Shown here: piece by piece, positions 7,517 through 16,226 of the stretch | How the letters are laid out: every line of letters starts with the position of its first letter | Position numbering within the stretch: the stretch's first letter is position 1 | Source of the DNA: Pseudomonadota bacterium | GTDB taxonomy: Bacteria; Pseudomonadota; Gammaproteobacteria; Steroidobacterales; Steroidobacteraceae | Assembly (NCBI GenBank): GCA_003242685.1 | Contig: QGVD01000030.1 | Span: forward strand, 1 to 39,197 | DNA length: 39,197 nt | Direction: 5' to 3' | The notes under the pieces: model-generated | The model's input: only the letters and a program-made list of their open reading frames with translations | What the model was told of the DNA's origin: nothing | The model's database searches: none | Program-made: the position numbers and the translations under genes

Positions 7517-8956
7517 ATGAATCTCGTCCGCGCACTCGCGACCAACATGGCGATCGGGACCGCAGGGAAGGTGGTCACGACGCTCATCGGCCTGCTGACC
7601 ATCGCCGTGCTCACGCGGCATCTCGGCCCGACGGAGTTCGGCTACTACCGCACCGTCCTCACCTTCGTGAGTTTCGCGTGCATCCTGGCCGATCTCGGGC
7701 TGTACTTCGTGGTGTTGCGCGAGATCTCCCGGCCGGACGCGGACGTGCCGCGGGTGCTCGGCGCCGCGCTGCTCCTCAGGCTGCTCGGCACGGGCAGCGT
7801 GCTGTTCGCGAGCGCGTGCGTCGCCCTGCTGCTGCCGTACGACGGCGTCGTGCAGCGGGGCATGTTCCTCGGTGCGCTGATGTACACCGCCTATCAGGGC
7901 ACGGAGCTCCTGGCGGCGGTCTTCCAGATGCGTCTGCGCCAGGGGCGCTACGTCTTCGCGGAGATCGCGGGTATGCTCCTCGCGCTCGTCGCGATGCTCG
8001 GGCTCGCGTGGGTCGGGGCCGGTTTCATCCCGATGCTCGCCGCAACCGTGGTCGGGACGCTGATCACCTTCCTGCTGACCTGGCGCTTCGCGCGCGGCCT
8101 GCAGCCGTTCCGTCTCACGCTCGATCTGCCGCTGTGGCGCACGTTCGTCGCGGCGGGACTGCCGCTCGCCGCTTCCCACGCGCTCGGCATCGCGATCCTG
8201 CGCGGCGACATTCTGGTGCTCTCGCTGCTGCGTCCGGCCGACGAGGTCGGCATCTATGGCGTGCCGGCCAAGATGTTCGAGATCACGGCGGCGCTGCCGT
8301 TCATGTTCGCGGGTTTCATGCTGCCCGTGCTGACCGCGGCCGCCGCGGGGCGGGACCGGGCTGCATTCGCACGTTCGCTCAGCGACGCGCTCGCGGCGGT
8401 GCTCATGTACGGTCTCGCCGTGATCCTGGTGTTCGCCTTCTCCGGCCGCGAAGTGATCCGCCTGATCGCGGGCGAAGCGTTCGTCGCTGGCGCGCCGGCG
8501 CTCGCGGTCCTCGCATTCGCCATGGCGTGCAACGGGATCTCGAGCGTGCTGCGCTTCGCGCTGGTGTCGCTCGAGCGTCCGCGCGCCGTGCTGCTGTCCG
8601 ATGCGCTGGGGTTCGTGGTCGCGGCACTCGCCTATCCGGTGCTCATCTCCCTCCATTCACTGCTCGGCGCCGCGCTGGCACGCCTCCTTGCCGAGTGCGC
8701 TCTGCTCGCGGGAATGACTTTCGGCCTTCGGCGTGCGGGATACGCAGTGGGCCTGCCGCCGCAGACCGCACCCGCGGCCATGGCTGCCGCGGTCGCCATC
8801 GCGACCTCCATCCTGCTGCGCCGGCTCGAGGTGCACTGGAGCGTCGATCTCACGGTGCCGTGCATCGTCTTCCTGGGACTGCTGGTGCTGCTCGGCGCGG
8901 TACCGCGTACCGTGCTGGAGGCGATCACGAGAGGCGGTCAGGCACGGGCCACCTGA
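7517..8956 (+). CDS. oligosaccharide flippase, Wzx-type (MOP superfamily)
   Basis: 479 aa integral membrane protein with about 12-14 hydrophobic helices along its length. The N-terminus (NMAIGTAGKVVTTLIGLLTI, then LTRHLGPTEFGYYRTVLTF, residues 9-52) is the classic start of polysaccharide-biosynthesis flippases, followed by the conserved loop region DEVGIYGVPAKMFEI near 244. Such proteins move undecaprenyl-diphosphate-linked repeat units from the cytoplasmic to the periplasmic face of the inner membrane. It lies between the CDP-sugar operon and the second GT4, so it probably exports the glycan that these enzymes build. No polymerase (Wzy) or ligase is in the window. It ends 16 bp from the convergent GT4 gene. 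Gene symbol withheld because wzx assignments need the complete locus. Confidence 0.88.
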   Translation: MNLVRALATNMAIGTAGKVVTTLIGLLTIAVLTRHLGPTEFGYYRTVLTFVSFACILADLGLYFVVLREISRPDADVPRVLGAALLLRLLGTGSVLFASACVALLLPYDGVVQRGMFLGALMYTAYQGTELLAAVFQMRLRQGRYVFAEIAGMLLALVAMLGLAWVGAGFIPMLAATVVGTLITFLLTWRFARGLQPFRLTLDLPLWRTFVAAGLPLAASHALGIAILRGDILVLSLLRPADEVGIYGVPAKMFEITAALPFMFAGFMLPVLTAAAAGRDRAAFARSLSDALAAVLMYGLAVILVFAFSGREVIRLIAGEAFVAGAPALAVLAFAMACNGISSVLRFALVSLERPRAVLLSDALGFVVAALAYPVLISLHSLLGAALARLLAECALLAGMTFGLRRAGYAVGLPPQTAPAAMAAAVAIATSILLRRLEVHWSVDLTVPCIVFLGLLVLLGAVPRTVLEAITRGGQARAT

Positions 8957-8972
8957 TGCACCGGGATGGCAC

Positions 8973-10277
8973 TCACGCGGTGCCTGCGGTGAGCTCGAAG
9001 TAGACGCCTTCCAGACGCTCGGTCACCCGATCCCATCCGAAATGGGCCTCGGCCCGCTCGCGGGCGCGCCGTCCCATGTGCGCGGCACGGTCGGGATCGC
9101 GCACGAGCTCGTGCATCGCCTGCGCGAGCCCGGCTGGATCGGCGCGGTCCACGAGCAGACCGCATTCCTCGCCGCCGATGACGTCGGGGATGGCGCCCGC
9201 GCGAGTGCCTATGCAGGGGAGCCCGCTGGCCATCGCTTCGACGAGCGGCAGCCCGAAGGGCTCGTGCATGACCGACGGAAACACGAGCGCATGGGATGCT
9301 CGGTATACATCCGGCAGGTCGCTCTGCGCGAGCGCTCCGCGGAAGCGGACGCGCGGCGCTGCGGCCTCCGAGAGCTCGCTCCGCAGCGCGTTCGTGTATC
9401 CGGTGCGCGCCTCGAGCACCTGACGGCGCATGCGCTCGAGCGCGTTGCGTCCGTAGAAGCGCGCGAGCGTGGCGAGCGGGGCATCCGCGTCCATCATCCG
9501 GATCTGCGCATAGGGCAGAAGGCCGGCCGGTCCGACGATCTCGAGCACCGCATCCACCTCTTGCTTCACGAGGCGGTCGAAGGCCTCGACGAGCACGTGC
9601 ACGCCCTTCTCGGGCGAGACCCGGCCGACGTACAGAAAGCGGAACGGCCCCGGCGGTGGTCGGTCTGCCGGACGGAAGTGTTCGAGATCGACTCCGTTGC
9701 CGATTGCCCGGATCAACGGAGCGCCCTGCCCGAAACTCGCGCGCAGACGGCGTGCGACGAACTCGCTGCACGTGACGACCGCATCCGCGTGAGCGAGCAG
9801 GCGTGCGGTGCGTGCGAGCGGGAGCGAGGCGAGCGCCGCATCGTGCACGTGCAGCACCAGCCGGGCGCGCGGCACGGCGCGACGCAGCGCGGGCAGCCAC
9901 GCGGCGGTGGTCTGCAAATGGACCACGTCGGGCTGCTCGCGTTCGAGGAGCCTGGCAACGGCGTGCGCGTACTCGGCGAAGTACATGCGGGACGCCGGAT
10001 AGGGCAGGCCGCGACCGAGCACGTCGCTCGCGATCTCGACGGCCTTGTGCAGGGTGCGGAACGCGAACGGGATCCGGCGGATGCGGATGCCGTGCTCCGC
10101 CGACTCCTCGAGGACCTGTCCCGGAGCGCGCGGGGCGCAGACCAGCACCTCGTGCCGGCGCGCGATCCGCCGCGCGAGCGCCCACGTGACGATCGCCACG
10201 GAGCCGTGCTGCGAGCCGGATGCTCGAATCGCGTCCCGCGGCTGACTGACGAATGCGATGCGGATGATTCGTTTCAC
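8973..10277 (-). CDS. glycosyltransferase family 4
   Basis: 434 aa from the GTG at 10277, which overlaps the stop of the upstream GINT1-like gene (GTGA). The reading frame stays open far upstream, but conserved sequence starts at VKRIIRIAFVSQP. Features: GSQHGSVAIVTWALARRIARRHEV (N-domain donor loop, split by a variable segment), YVGRVSPEKGVHVLVEAF in the C-domain near residue 215, and a full E-x7-E motif EPFGLPLVEAMASGLP near 345, typical of retaining GT4 enzymes. It probably adds one residue of the surface glycan. The coupling to the GINT1-like protein suggests that the two act on the same product. Confidence 0.88.
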   Translation of the reverse strand: MKRIIRIAFVSQPRDAIRASGSQHGSVAIVTWALARRIARRHEVLVCAPRAPGQVLEESAEHGIRIRRIPFAFRTLHKAVEIASDVLGRGLPYPASRMYFAEYAHAVARLLEREQPDVVHLQTTAAWLPALRRAVPRARLVLHVHDAALASLPLARTARLLAHADAVVTCSEFVARRLRASFGQGAPLIRAIGNGVDLEHFRPADRPPPGPFRFLYVGRVSPEKGVHVLVEAFDRLVKQEVDAVLEIVGPAGLLPYAQIRMMDADAPLATLARFYGRNALERMRRQVLEARTGYTNALRSELSEAAAPRVRFRGALAQSDLPDVYRASHALVFPSVMHEPFGLPLVEAMASGLPCIGTRAGAIPDVIGGEECGLLVDRADPAGLAQAMHELVRDPDRAAHMGRRARERAEAHFGWDRVTERLEGVYFELTAGTA

Positions 10278-11770
10278 TCGCGCTCGCGAGCCCCCCGTAC
10301 CAGGCGTGCCGCCGCGGCGACGATACGTCGCAGCGAGCGCGAGTGCCGCTTGCCGTCGACGAGCGTCACATCGCCGATCCCCGCGAGCGTGTGCAGGCCG
10401 TCGGGCCACGGACCGGCAGGATCCGGCCGCAGCACGCGCACCGTCTCTTCGTGGAACTCGGTGGGCGTGAGCCGCACGACGCGATTGATCGCCACGCCGC
10501 CGCCATAGGTTCTCGAGCAGTCCTGCGCCGGACGGTACAGCTCTCCATCGTGGACGAACGGCGGCCCGGCGGGACGCGCGGAGCGCAGGTCGCATTTCAC
10601 GGGGTTCATTGCATGCGGTTCCCAGGGACCGAACAGATCCGGGGCGTGGAACACGTAGAGCTTCGTCGTGTCCTGATCCCGGCGATCGCCGGCGAACATC
10701 CACCACCGTCCCGACCAGCGCAGGAGAGTGGCATCCGATCCCGCGAAGTCAGGCAGCAGCACACGATCCGGCTCGAGTCTCTTCAGGGACGGATCCGTCC
10801 TGAAGAGCTGCACCCGTCCGAGCGCACCGATCTCCGGCACGACGTACGTGGCGCCCTCGTGCTGCACGATGAAAGGGTAGGACGTGTGCACCGGCAGTCT
10901 CAGGACTTCCGTCGGCGGACTGCACGTGCCGTCCGGGCCGATCTCGATGCGGACGATCGTTCCGCGGCCTTCCCGATCGAGCACGCGTTCCGCGAGCACC
11001 AGCAGCGTGCCATCCGCGCGCTGGACTCCGAACGGATCCGCGAGATAGCCGTCCGGGAGCGGCGCGCACCAGCGGATCTCCCGCGCGTCGAAGTGTTCGA
11101 GGCAGTGGTGGACCGGACGGGGAATGACGCCGATGCACCACTCGGCCTCCTGGGCGTCCTGCATGACGCGCGCGACCATGTTCCGCAGAGAGGCGAGCGG
11201 CACGGCCGCGCGGAGCACGCTCGTGTCGATGCCCGACGGACTGCGAGCGGCGAGCGGAGAGCGCGTGCCGGCCGGGAGTGAACCACCCAGCAGCCGGGCG
11301 ATGGCGCGTGCCGGCCAGGTGCTCAAGGCTGCACGGATGCGTGCCCGGCTCGCATTCAGAGAGTGCGGCACCAGTCGGAACACGCCTTCCTCGAGCACCT
11401 GCGGGGGCTGTCCCTCCAGCGAAGCGACGAGCTGAACCTGCAGAGCGAGGCGGCACTCGACGTGCGCCCGCAGTGCCAGGTGCTCCCATCCGTCGCCGCA
11501 CGCGTCGACGAAACTCCAGCATCCGAACCCGGTGCGCGCGCGGTCCGGCGACGGTGCACCGAGGTCGACGATCAGGTCGGCCGGTTCCGCATCCGATTCC
11601 ACGACGCGAACGGCCGACAGGCGAGCGAGGCTCTCCATGCACCGCCGTGCCCAGCCGTCGTCGTCGCGGCGCGGACGGCGCACGTGCACGCGCAGAGGCA
11701 ATGCGAAGTCCGGTACAGTGTCGGGTCGTGCAGCCGCCAGGCAGTCGTGCATGCGTGTGCCCAGGTGCAT
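10274..11770 (-). CDS. GINT1_N-type beta-propeller protein with formyltransferase-like N-terminus
   Basis: 498 aa from the ATG at 11770; 11752 (ATG) and 11833 (ATG) are alternatives, with no strong ribosome-binding site at any. Residues about 210-450 match the N-terminal domain of glucosamine inositolphosphorylceramide transferase-like proteins: WCIGVIPRP, YLADPF (near 242), SYPFIVQHEGATYVVPE, SDATLLRW with WWMFA, GPWEPHAMNPV, SARPAG and YRPAQDCSRTYG. The fold is related to five-bladed GH43/GH32-like propellers. Residues about 25-160 (ADLIVDLG, FGCWSF, VLEEG) look like the formyltransferase-like part seen before this domain in other bacteria, but I see no formyl-transfer catalytic motif, so that part may be inactive. 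Activity in bacteria is not established. It is coupled to the GT4 downstream and belongs to the glycan locus. Confidence 0.72.
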   Translation of the reverse strand: MHLGTRMHDCLAAARPDTVPDFALPLRVHVRRPRRDDDGWARRCMESLARLSAVRVVESDAEPADLIVDLGAPSPDRARTGFGCWSFVDACGDGWEHLALRAHVECRLALQVQLVASLEGQPPQVLEEGVFRLVPHSLNASRARIRAALSTWPARAIARLLGGSLPAGTRSPLAARSPSGIDTSVLRAAVPLASLRNMVARVMQDAQEAEWCIGVIPRPVHHCLEHFDAREIRWCAPLPDGYLADPFGVQRADGTLLVLAERVLDREGRGTIVRIEIGPDGTCSPPTEVLRLPVHTSYPFIVQHEGATYVVPEIGALGRVQLFRTDPSLKRLEPDRVLLPDFAGSDATLLRWSGRWWMFAGDRRDQDTTKLYVFHAPDLFGPWEPHAMNPVKCDLRSARPAGPPFVHDGELYRPAQDCSRTYGGGVAINRVVRLTPTEFHEETVRVLRPDPAGPWPDGLHTLAGIGDVTLVDGKRHSRSLRRIVAAAARLVRGARERE

Positions 11771-11929
11771 CTGCCGATGAGGGGGTGCCCGTGACCGCCA
11801 CGGAGATACCGGCGGTCTCGATGTCTGCACCATCATAGCGGCGAAGCGGGCATGCGTCGCGGTTCTGCACGCCTGCCCCGGGTGCGCACGCCGACGCGCG
11901 AAGGGCGGTAGCCCCTGCGGCGGTGCGTG

Positions 11930-11935
11930 TACACT
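11930..11935 (+). promoter_or_regulatory. possible -10 element of aldehyde dehydrogenase gene
   Basis: TACACT sits 24 bases before the GTG at 11960, within the 189-bp divergent gap 11771-11959. The rest of that gap shows no clear element. The downstream AGGAG (11951-11955) is the ribosome-binding site that decides the GTG start. Confidence 0.3.
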
Positions 11936-11959
11936 TCCCGAGTTCTTCGACAGGAGCAT

Positions 11960-13441
11960 GCGGTGGCAGAGATCGTGACTCCCTCCGTCCGTCATCCGGA
12001 CAGACTTTTCATCGGCGGTCAGTGGGTCGAGCCCGCTGTGCCTGCGTACATCGAAGTCATCTCGCCGAACACGGAAGAGGTCGTCGCGCGTGTGGCGGAG
12101 GCGCGCGCCGCCGACATGGATGCGGCAGTCGCGGCCGCGCGCCGCGCGTTCGACGAAGGGCCATGGCCGCGCATGCGCCCTGCCGAGCGCGCGCGATACC
12201 TCAGCGCCATGGCGGAGAAGCTCGCCGCACGCTCCCGCGAGCTCGAATCCGCCTGGACGCTGCAGATGGGTGGTCTCGTGACGATGGCACCGTTCGTCGT
12301 GGGACCGGGTACTCAGGCTTTCTCGCAGGCGGCCGCGCTCGCCGAGAGCTTCGAGTTCGAGAAGCGCGTGCATTCCGACGTCGCGCCCTGCGCGCTGATC
12401 GTGCGCGAGCCCGTCGGCGTCGTCGCGGCGATCGCGCCCTGGAACGCGCCGTACGCGATCATGGCCAACAAGGTGGCGCCGGCGCTGCTCGCAGGATGCA
12501 CGGTGATCATGAAGCCGGCCCCAGAGACGCCGCTCGAGGCCTACATCATCGCCGAGTGTGCCGAGGCGGTGGGCCTGCCGCCCGGCGTGCTCAATCTCGT
12601 GCCCGCGCATCGCGAGGCGGCCGATCATCTCGTCTGCAATCCCGGCGTGGACAAGGTGGCGTTCACCGGCTCGACGGCGGCGGGCCGGCGCATCGCCAGC
12701 GTCTGCGGCTCGCGGATCGCGCGCTGCACTCTCGAGCTCGGCGGCAAATCCGCGGCGATCCTGCTCGACGACATGCCGACCGAGGAAGCGGCGCAGATCC
12801 TCACGCAGACCATCACGGTCATGACGGGACAGGTGTGCGCCATGCTCTCGCGCGCCATCGTGCCGCGTAAGCGCCACGACGAGCTCGCGGAGGCGATCGC
12901 GCAGGCGATGCAGAAGGTGAAGATCGGCTACTCCACCGATCCCGAGACGCAGATGGGACCGCTCGCGATGAAGCGGCAGCTCGAGCGTGTGGAGAGCTAC
13001 ATCGAGAAGGGCAAGGCGGAAGGCGCGACGCTCGTCACCGGAGGGCGCCGTCCCCCGCACCTGAAGCGCGGCTACTTCATCGAGCCGACGCTGTTCGCGA
13101 ACGTGGACAATCGCTCGACCATCGCTCAGGAAGAGATCTTCGGCCCGGTTCTGTGCCTGATTCCGGCGGAGGACATCGACGACGCGGTGAGGCTCGCGAA
13201 CGACACGATCTACGGTCTCAACGGCGCGGTGCTGACACACGACGCGCAGGCCGCCTATGAGATCGCGCGCCGCATCCGCTCGGGCAACTTCGCTCAGAAC
13301 TCGATGAGGGCCGATTTCTCGCTGCCTTTCGGCGGATTCAAGCAGTCCGGCTGCGGCCGCGAGGGCGGGGCGGAAGGACTCATGGGATATCTCGAGACCA
13401 AGACGATACTGCTCGACGCCGTGCCCGCGCAGTTGAGCTGA
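11960..13441 (+). CDS. aldehyde dehydrogenase family protein
   Basis: 493 aa. Start GTG at 11960 is chosen because AGGAG lies 4-8 bases upstream; an earlier GTG at 11927 overlaps a probable promoter. It oxidises an aldehyde to the acid with NAD(P). All key residues are present: Asn162 in APWNAPY, the cofactor-loop FTGSTAAG (about 235-242), Glu259 in LELGGK and the nucleophile Cys293 in GQVC; EEIFGPV and PFGGFKQSG follow in the C-terminal half. Ten bases after its stop begins an MFS transporter of the aromatic-acid type, so the substrate may be an aldehyde formed during breakdown of an aromatic or terpenoid compound. This is inference; the family does not reveal its substrate from motifs. Confidence 0.92.
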   Translation, partial: AVAEIVTPSVRHPDRLFIGGQWVEPAVPAYIEVISPNTEEVVARVAEARAADMDAAVAAARRAFDEGPWPRMRPAERARYLSAMAEKLAARSRELESAWTLQMGGLVTMAPFVVGPGTQAFSQAAALAESFEFEKRVHSDVAPCALIVREPVGVVAAIAPWNAPYAIMANKVAPALLAGCTVIMKPAPETPLEAYIIAECAEAVGLPPGVLNLVPAHREAADHLVCNPGVDKVAFTGSTAAGRRIASVCGSRIARCTLELGGKSAAILLDDMPTEEAAQILTQTITVMTGQVCAMLSRAIVPRKRHDELAEAIAQAMQKVKIGYSTDPETQMGPLAMKRQLERVESYIEKGKAEGATLVTGGRRPPHLKRGYFIEPTLFANVDNRSTIAQEEIFGPVLCLIPAEDIDDAVRLANDTIYGLNGAVLTHDAQAAYEIARRIRSGNFAQNSMRADFSLPFGGFKQSGCGREGGAEGLMGYLETKTILLDAVPAQLS

Positions 13442-13451
13442 AACGGCACCC

Positions 13452-14837
13452 ATGACCATCGACGAGGTGCTCGACGAACGGCCGCTCACGCGGCTGCAGC
13501 TGCGGGTGGTGCTGCTCTGCGCCCTCGTCGTGTTCATCGACGGCTACGACCTGCAGGCGCTCGCGCTCGCGGTGCCGTCGCTGTCCGGGGAGTGGGGGAC
13601 TCCGCCACAGGCCTTCGGCATCGCACTCTCGGCTTCCATGCTCGGGCTCGGACTCGGCTCCGCGTTCCTCGCGCCGCTCGGAGACCGCTGGGGACGCAAG
13701 CCGGTGCTGATCGGCTGTCTGACGCTGATCGGTGTCACGACGCTCGCCACGACGCTCGCGAGCGATCCGTTCGAGCTCGCGGTGTGGCGCGTGCTGACGG
13801 GTGTCGGACTCGGCGCCTGTCAGGCCAATGCGACCGCGCTCACCTCCGAGTACGCGCCCGTGCGCCGGCGTGCATCGTTGATGACGCTCATGGGTTGCAA
13901 CGTTGCGCTGGGCGGCGTCGTCGCGGCGTTCACCGCGCCCTGGGTCATTCAGTGGGCCGGCTGGCAGGGCATCTTCCTCGTCGGCGGCACGGTCCCGCTC
14001 GTACTCGCGCTGGTCGTGCTGCTCTTCGTGCCCGAGTCGATCCGCATGCTCGGCATGCGCCGGCCGGACGATCCACGCATCGCCGCGATCCTGCGCAGGC
14101 TCGCGCCGGACATCGATCCGGCGACGGTGCGCCCGTCGCAGGCAGCGGGGCTCTCCGGCCGTTCGGAATCGCCGCTCGGTCTGATCCGCCAGCTCCTGAG
14201 TCCGCCGTTCACCGAGCGGACACTGCGGCTGTGGCTGGTGTACGGCTTCAGCGCGTTCCTCATGTACCTCGTGATCAACTGGCTGCCCGTGCTGCTCGAC
14301 AGTGCCGGCTGGGCGCGCAGCGACGCACTGCGCGGCATCGCTCTCGTGCAGTTCGGCGGAATCGGGGGTTCGCTGATCCTCGCCTGGCTGCTCGATCGCG
14401 GTTACCCGATCGGCGCGCTCACGGGCGCGTACACGGTCGCGGCGCTCGCGACGCTCGCGTTCGTCACGCTGCCGCCGAGCGGGCTGCTCTGGTCGATTCT
14501 GCTCACGTTGATCGGTGCGTGCCTCGCGGGCTCGATGCTCGCGATCTTCGCGCTGGGTGCACTGTTCTATCCCGCATCGCTGCGCGCCACGGGAATCGGC
14601 TGGGCTGCAGCGGTCGCGCGCGTCGGCGGCGTGCTCGGGCCGCTCGCGGGTGCCTGGGTGCTGGCGCTCGGTGTGCCCGCGGCGGAGATCTTCGGACTGC
14701 TCGCGATTCCCGCGTTCGCGACGGCGCTGATCGCCTTCAGCATGCGCGGGCTGGTGCGGCGTCTCACTGCCGCCGAAGCGGCTGCGCTCGCATCGCCCGC
14801 AGCGGCTTCAGGCATGGCAGGAAGAGAGCCGGGCTGA
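13452..14837 (+). CDS. MFS transporter, aromatic acid:H+ symporter (AAHS)-like
   Basis: 461 aa with about 12 transmembrane helices. The first helix carries FIDGYDLQAL (about residues 26-35), the DGYD/DGFD signature of the aromatic acid:H+ symporter family. The loop between helices 2 and 3 carries GDRWGRKPVLIG (near 76), the MFS signature, and ESIRML follows the sixth helix. It probably takes up an aromatic or related organic acid with protons across the inner membrane. It begins 10 bases after the aldehyde dehydrogenase stop, so the two are probably co-transcribed. It converges on the ECF sigma factor gene with a 10-bp gap; no hairpin terminator is obvious there. The transported compound cannot be named. 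Confidence 0.87.
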   Translation: MTIDEVLDERPLTRLQLRVVLLCALVVFIDGYDLQALALAVPSLSGEWGTPPQAFGIALSASMLGLGLGSAFLAPLGDRWGRKPVLIGCLTLIGVTTLATTLASDPFELAVWRVLTGVGLGACQANATALTSEYAPVRRRASLMTLMGCNVALGGVVAAFTAPWVIQWAGWQGIFLVGGTVPLVLALVVLLFVPESIRMLGMRRPDDPRIAAILRRLAPDIDPATVRPSQAAGLSGRSESPLGLIRQLLSPPFTERTLRLWLVYGFSAFLMYLVINWLPVLLDSAGWARSDALRGIALVQFGGIGGSLILAWLLDRGYPIGALTGAYTVAALATLAFVTLPPSGLLWSILLTLIGACLAGSMLAIFALGALFYPASLRATGIGWAAAVARVGGVLGPLAGAWVLALGVPAAEIFGLLAIPAFATALIAFSMRGLVRRLTAAEAAALASPAAASGMAGREPG

Positions 14838-14847
14838 AGACGGGTGG

Positions 14848-15567
14848 CTAGGGCCGTCGGCTGTCCGCGGCCAGACGGTCGAGCACGCGCGCGACGAGCC
14901 GGTCGCAGCTCGAGCCGAGGAAGGGGAATGCCTTCTGCGCGGTTGCGTCGATGCGCCGGCTCAGATACTCGCGCAGCAGGAGCCGTGCGCGGTGATCGCG
15001 CGTCTTCACCGTCGCGGGCGGAATGTCCAGGTACTCCGCGGTTTCCTGAACCGACAGCCCTTCGATCTCGCGCAGCATGAAGACGCTCCTGAAGGGCACC
15101 GGCAGCGCCTTCACGGCCGACTCCAGCAGCCGCTGCAGCTCCTCTCCGGCAACCGCATTCTCGGGATCGGCGTGGACGGATTCGATTTCGAGCGGCATGC
15201 GGATGTCGTCCGCGTCGGTGTATCCGGAGCCGGTCAGGTCCGACTCGAGCGCGAGCAGCTGGCCACGCGCCTCGCGTGCGCGCAGGTGATCGATCGCCTG
15301 GTTGCGCACGATGCGGGCGAGCCATGATCCCAGTCCCGAGCGTCCGGCAAAGCTCTCGAGCCGGTAGTACGCGCGCACGTAGCTGTCCTGGAGCACGTCC
15401 TCGGCCTCGGCGGCGTCGCCGACGATGCTGACGGCCAGCCGGAAGAGCCGCTGGTTGTAGCGGCGCATGATCCGCTCGAACGCCGAGACATCGCCCCTTA
15501 CGGCCTGCTGCACGAGCGCAAGCTCGTCGGCTTCGCCGCCGGCAAGGGATTCCGCACGGTCGCTCAT
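14848..15567 (-). CDS. RNA polymerase sigma factor, ECF (sigma-70 family)
   Basis: 239 aa from the ATG at 15567; upstream in-frame codons cross the promoter region and are unlikely. Region 2: RYNQRLFRLAVSIVGDAAEAEDVLQDSYV (split here by meaning: core-binding 2.1, then 2.2), with SGLGSWLARIVRNQAIDHLR for -10 recognition, residues about 35-105. Region 4: LPVPFRSVFMLREIEGLSVQ followed by ETAEYLDIPPATVKTR, about 148-185. A short tail has a conserved-looking cysteine (FLGSSCDRLVARVL) seen in relatives. No anti-sigma gene is adjacent; the divergent partner is a DUF2231 membrane protein. Symmetric GGAAC-N17-CGTC promoters between the two genes suggest that the factor drives both. The inducing signal is unknown. 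Confidence 0.92.
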   Translation of the reverse strand: MSDRAESLAGGEADELALVQQAVRGDVSAFERIMRRYNQRLFRLAVSIVGDAAEAEDVLQDSYVRAYYRLESFAGRSGLGSWLARIVRNQAIDHLRAREARGQLLALESDLTGSGYTDADDIRMPLEIESVHADPENAVAGEELQRLLESAVKALPVPFRSVFMLREIEGLSVQETAEYLDIPPATVKTRDHRARLLLREYLSRRIDATAQKAFPFLGSSCDRLVARVLDRLAADSRRP

Positions 15568-15610
15568 GGCCTCACGTCCACTCGGAAACGAGGGCTTCTC
15601 AGAAGAAGAA

Positions 15611-15636
15611 GACGGAACGAACCGGCTCGGGGTTCC
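15611..15636 (-). promoter_or_regulatory. predicted ECF promoter driving the sigma factor gene
   Basis: On the minus strand GGAAC (15636-15632) is followed after exactly 17 bases by CGTC (15614-15611), matching the usual ECF layout. The predicted start of transcription, about 7 bases later, leaves a leader of about 37 bases before the ATG at 15567. It mirrors the promoter on the other strand, pointing to autoregulation. Confidence 0.6.
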
Positions 15637-15649
15637 GGCGGGAACCCCG
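15628..15649. repeat. 9-bp perfect inverted repeat holding both -35 boxes
   Basis: CGGGGTTCC and GGAACCCCG are perfect reverse complements around a 4-base centre (GGCG). Each arm contains one GGAAC -35 box, so the palindrome makes the divergent promoters back-to-back. Two polymerases could not easily bind at once. Confidence 0.7.
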
Positions 15650-15666
15650 GAATCGGCGCATCCGTC
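15641..15666 (+). promoter_or_regulatory. predicted ECF promoter driving the DUF2231 gene
   Basis: GGAAC at 15641-15645, a 17-base spacer, then CGTC at 15663-15666. Predicted leader to the ATG at 15709 is about 36 bases, nearly identical to the opposite side. The match in sequence and spacing on both strands makes chance unlikely. Confidence 0.6.
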
Positions 15667-15708
15667 ACCGGAGCGTGCGGACTCAACGGATTCGCAAGGA
15701 GACCCGTC

Positions 15709-16188
15709 ATGAGCGCTCGTGTCAGCATCGCCGGTCATCCGATCCATCCCATGCTGGTGTCGATTCCCATCGGCTTGTGGATCTTCTCTCTCGTCGCGGA
15801 TCTCGTCTTCCTGCGCACCGGGGATTCACAGTGGCAGTCCGCGTCGTTCCTCACGCTCGCGGGCGGCATCGTCGGTGCGCTGCTCGCGGCGGTTCCAGGC
15901 CTCTTCGACCTCCTCGGGCTCGAGGACCAGCGTGCGCGGCGCATCGGTGCGATGCACATGGGCCTCAATCTCCTCATCGTCGCCGCGATGGCCGTCAACG
16001 TGTGGCTTCGCACGCGCGGGACGCCGGCATCCGCTCTGCCGTACGTGATCTCCGCGATGGCCGTCGTCGCGTTGCTCGTATCCGGCTGGCTCGGCGGTCA
16101 TCTCGTGCACGTGCTCGGAGTGACGCAGCCGAAAGACGCTCGCGTAGGGCACCGCGCAGGGGAGGGCTCGCCGCGACGCGCCACTTGA
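15709..16188 (+). CDS. DUF2231 membrane protein
   Basis: 159 aa integral inner-membrane protein. The N-terminus has the DUF2231 signature HPIHPMLVSIPIGLW (residues 9-23), followed by four hydrophobic helices at about 15-34, 45-66, 82-101 and 108-130; the last contains SGWLGGHLV. The basic, polar C-terminus (about 138-159) is probably cytoplasmic and not conserved. AAGGAG lies 7-8 bases before the ATG. The domain has no settled biochemical function; it is often near redox or stress genes. Here it lies divergent from an ECF sigma factor and shares its promoter type, so it may be a member of that regulon or even a sensor for it. The latter is speculation. Confidence 0.88.
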   Translation: MSARVSIAGHPIHPMLVSIPIGLWIFSLVADLVFLRTGDSQWQSASFLTLAGGIVGALLAAVPGLFDLLGLEDQRARRIGAMHMGLNLLIVAAMAVNVWLRTRGTPASALPYVISAMAVVALLVSGWLGGHLVHVLGVTQPKDARVGHRAGEGSPRRAT

Positions 16189-16226
16189 CAGCGGGCTGGT
16201 AGGGCGGGGCATGATGCGCGGCGGGG

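Noticed and set aside
10274..13537. 1087-codon minus-strand frame
   Set aside because: Only the part to about 11770 is coding; the rest is antisense to the aldehyde dehydrogenase and His/Arg-rich.
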